Of a stretch of DNA of 7,755 nt, positions 6,882 to 7,755 are shown in pieces. The stretch is taken from NCBI GenBank assembly GCA_946480885.1, contig CAMLLK010000036.1, positions 1 to 7,755 of the forward strand, written 5' to 3'. Within the stretch, counting starts at the first letter, position 1. Every line of letters begins with the position of its first letter. Source of the stretch: an uncultured Thermoproteales archaeon. Its GTDB lineage: Archaea; Thermoproteota; Thermoprotei; Thermoproteales; Thermoproteaceae. A model generated the notes under the pieces. The model did no database searches, was not told the origin of the DNA, and saw only the letters and a program-made list of their open reading frames with translations. The position numbers and the translations under genes were made by a program.

Positions 6882-6885
6882 ATAT

Positions 6886-7212
6886 ATGTCATGGAGACAG
6901 ACCTATAATATTTTTGTATTAGACATCACTAGCGTTTTGTTAATTCTCTTCGGCTTCTTAACAGCGATTTCGGGACTGTGTCTAACAAAGCCAGAGGTAG
7001 TGGAAAGAGTCACACTGGGGCTTTTCTCTTCTCATGTGGTGTGTTCTCGCATCCACTTGGGCTGGACTACTATAACTACGATCGTAGTGGCGATTATCCA
7101 CGGAGCCGCTGGCTTTGACTTGTGGCTTATGAAAACAGGACGTGATGTCCCTTGGGTTTGGCTAATTGCCTTGTTGCTCTCTATATGGTTTTTATACATA
7201 TATTTAATTTAA
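6886..7212 (+). CDS. Small three-helix membrane protein, possibly b-type cytochrome-like
   Basis: A 108-residue membrane protein with segments near residues 14-33, 58-76 and 88-107. I chose ATG 6886 over the longer open frame from 6769, because that extension would lie wholly inside the divergent flavoenzyme gene, and 6886 has a TATA-like box upstream. The middle region carries SHVVCSRIH (49-57) and HGAAGFDLW (72-80). H57 and H72, fifteen residues apart at the two ends of helix 2 after an arginine, resemble the RxH...H pattern of small b-haem membrane proteins such as the DUF4405 type. Haem binding is inference from this spacing only. With the divergent, possibly Tat-exported flavoenzyme 4 bp away, it could be the membrane electron partner. 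The methyltransferase gene follows 3 bp after its stop. Confidence 0.72.
   Translation: MSWRQTYNIFVLDITSVLLILFGFLTAISGLCLTKPEVVERVTLGLFSSHVVCSRIHLGWTTITTIVVAIIHGAAGFDLWLMKTGRDVPWVWLIALLLSIWFLYIYLI
6904..6915 (-). promoter_or_regulatory. Putative TATA box of the flavoenzyme gene, inside the membrane-protein CDS
   Basis: Read on the minus strand the sequence is AAAAATATTATA, centred about 28 bases upstream of the flavoenzyme ATG. That is the expected distance for a leaderless archaeal transcript. It lies within codons 7-10 of the divergent membrane-protein gene. Confidence 0.55.
7191..7198 (+). promoter_or_regulatory. Possible TATA box of the methyltransferase gene
   Basis: TTTATACA lies within the last codons of the membrane-protein gene, centred about 22 bases before the GTG at 7216. 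It may give the methyltransferase its own leaderless transcript, or be a chance AT-rich codon run in a cotranscribed pair. Confidence 0.35.
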
Positions 7213-7215
7213 AGC

Positions 7216-7755
7216 GTGGGACTCGGCGGTAGGTGGCAAACTGTTAGAGAGGCATATAGAAAAATAGCTGAGGTCTATGAGAGAGCAAATAAAATAGTCA
7301 CTTTTGGACAAGTGGATAAATGGAGGAGAGAGGCTTTGCGCCTTTTCTACGCCCTAGACGGCAGATCTAATACTAAAGTTCTCGACGTGGGTGCAGGTCC
7401 CGGCAATATGGCACGCCACCTCCGAGGCCTTAACTATGTCGTGGCTTTAGACATAACTATTGAGATGTTGTCATTAAATAATTTGGCAGATGATAGAGTA
7501 GTCGGCGACTTTGAACACATGCCTTTTAGAGACGCCTCCTTCGACCTCTTAATAGCCGGCTATTCATTACACGCAGCGCGTGACCTCGAGAGAGCTGTAG
7601 CGGAATTCAACAGAGTGGCACACATCCACGTGGTTGTGTCGATTGGAAACCCAGACAATAGAATAGTTAGGTCGATTATCCACATCTACACAAAGTACAT
7701 AATGCCCAGGCTGGTGTGTATATTGGCGCCCAAGGAGATATGTAGTGAATATAGT
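7216..7755 (+). CDS. MenG/UbiE-like menaquinone methyltransferase, 3' end beyond the window
   Basis: The frame is open for 180 codons from GTG 7216 to the last base, so the gene is partial at its 3' end. It encodes a class I SAM-dependent methyltransferase. YERANKIVTFGQVDKWRREA (21-40) closely follows the UbiE/MenG N-terminal signature. VLDVGAGPGN (55-64) is SAM motif I, D79 the expected acidic residue, and GDFEHMPFRDASFDLLIAG (97-115) motif II. GNPDNRIVRSIIHIYTKYIMPRL (about 144-166) resembles the UbiE C-terminal signature. The predicted reaction is methylation of demethylmenaquinone, the last step to menaquinone, the usual quinone of Thermoproteales. The VLKPGG-type loop after the second motif is absent (RVAHIHVVV instead). 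GTG is the first start after the upstream stop at 7210-7212. A relative acting on another substrate remains possible. Confidence 0.82.
   Translation, partial: MGLGGRWQTVREAYRKIAEVYERANKIVTFGQVDKWRREALRLFYALDGRSNTKVLDVGAGPGNMARHLRGLNYVVALDITIEMLSLNNLADDRVVGDFEHMPFRDASFDLLIAGYSLHAARDLERAVAEFNRVAHIHVVVSIGNPDNRIVRSIIHIYTKYIMPRLVCILAPKEICSEYS

Noticed and set aside
6769..6885. 39-codon N-terminal extension of the small membrane protein
   Set aside because: It would lie entirely within the divergent flavoenzyme gene, and the promoter-like sequence and ATG at 6886 offer a better start.

Overview
The window looks like a contig end from a hyperthermophilic crenarchaeon of the Thermoproteales, most like Pyrobaculum. 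The evidence is indirect. Genes are tightly packed, with ATGA overlaps, convergent overlaps and a 4-bp divergent gap. AGA/AGG and ATA codons are common. TATA-like boxes sit about 20-28 bases before start codons, as expected for leaderless archaeal transcripts. Two genes are archaeal-type: a DTD2-type D-aminoacyl-tRNA deacylase and an MptE-like pterin pyrophosphokinase. Genus is an inference; no rRNA gene is present to test it.

Layout. Bases 1-52 are not genomic: a C homopolymer is followed by the Illumina universal adapter. Genomic sequence begins at 53, inside a molybdopterin oxidoreductase gene that has lost its 5' end. Bases 53-3131 hold a three-gene plus-strand operon with 4-bp overlaps: a NapA/NasA-like catalytic subunit, a 16-cysteine four-cluster Fe-S subunit and an NrfD-like eight-helix membrane subunit. 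Together they form a membrane-bound, quinone-linked respiratory oxidoreductase of unknown substrate. A small unknown minus-strand gene (3123-3383) overlaps the end of the operon. From a 42-bp divergent spacer the plus strand continues with dtdA (3426-4181) and mptE (4178-4801), also joined by ATGA. An M20 metallopeptidase/deacylase follows (4866-6074) after its own promoter-like sequence. It converges, with an 18-bp overlap, on a minus-strand SagB-type nitroreductase-fold flavoenzyme with a twin-arginine-like N-terminus (6057-6881). Only 4 bp away a divergent plus-strand gene encodes a 108-residue membrane protein with histidines placed as in b-type cytochromes (6886-7212). It is followed at 3 bp by a MenG/UbiE-like menaquinone methyltransferase cut by the window end (7216-7755).

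Common thread. Both edges concern respiration: a molybdenum/Fe-S/NrfD complex that would exchange electrons with menaquinone, and a probable last-step menaquinone methyltransferase beside a possible exported flavoenzyme with a haem-type membrane partner. The middle is housekeeping: chiral proofreading of tRNA, pterin synthesis and a peptidase or deacylase. There are no tRNA or rRNA genes, insertion sequences or CRISPR arrays, and no stretch over 300 bases lacks a gene. The best candidate for something undescribed is the flavoenzyme/membrane-protein pair, whose promoters appear to lie inside each other's coding sequence.
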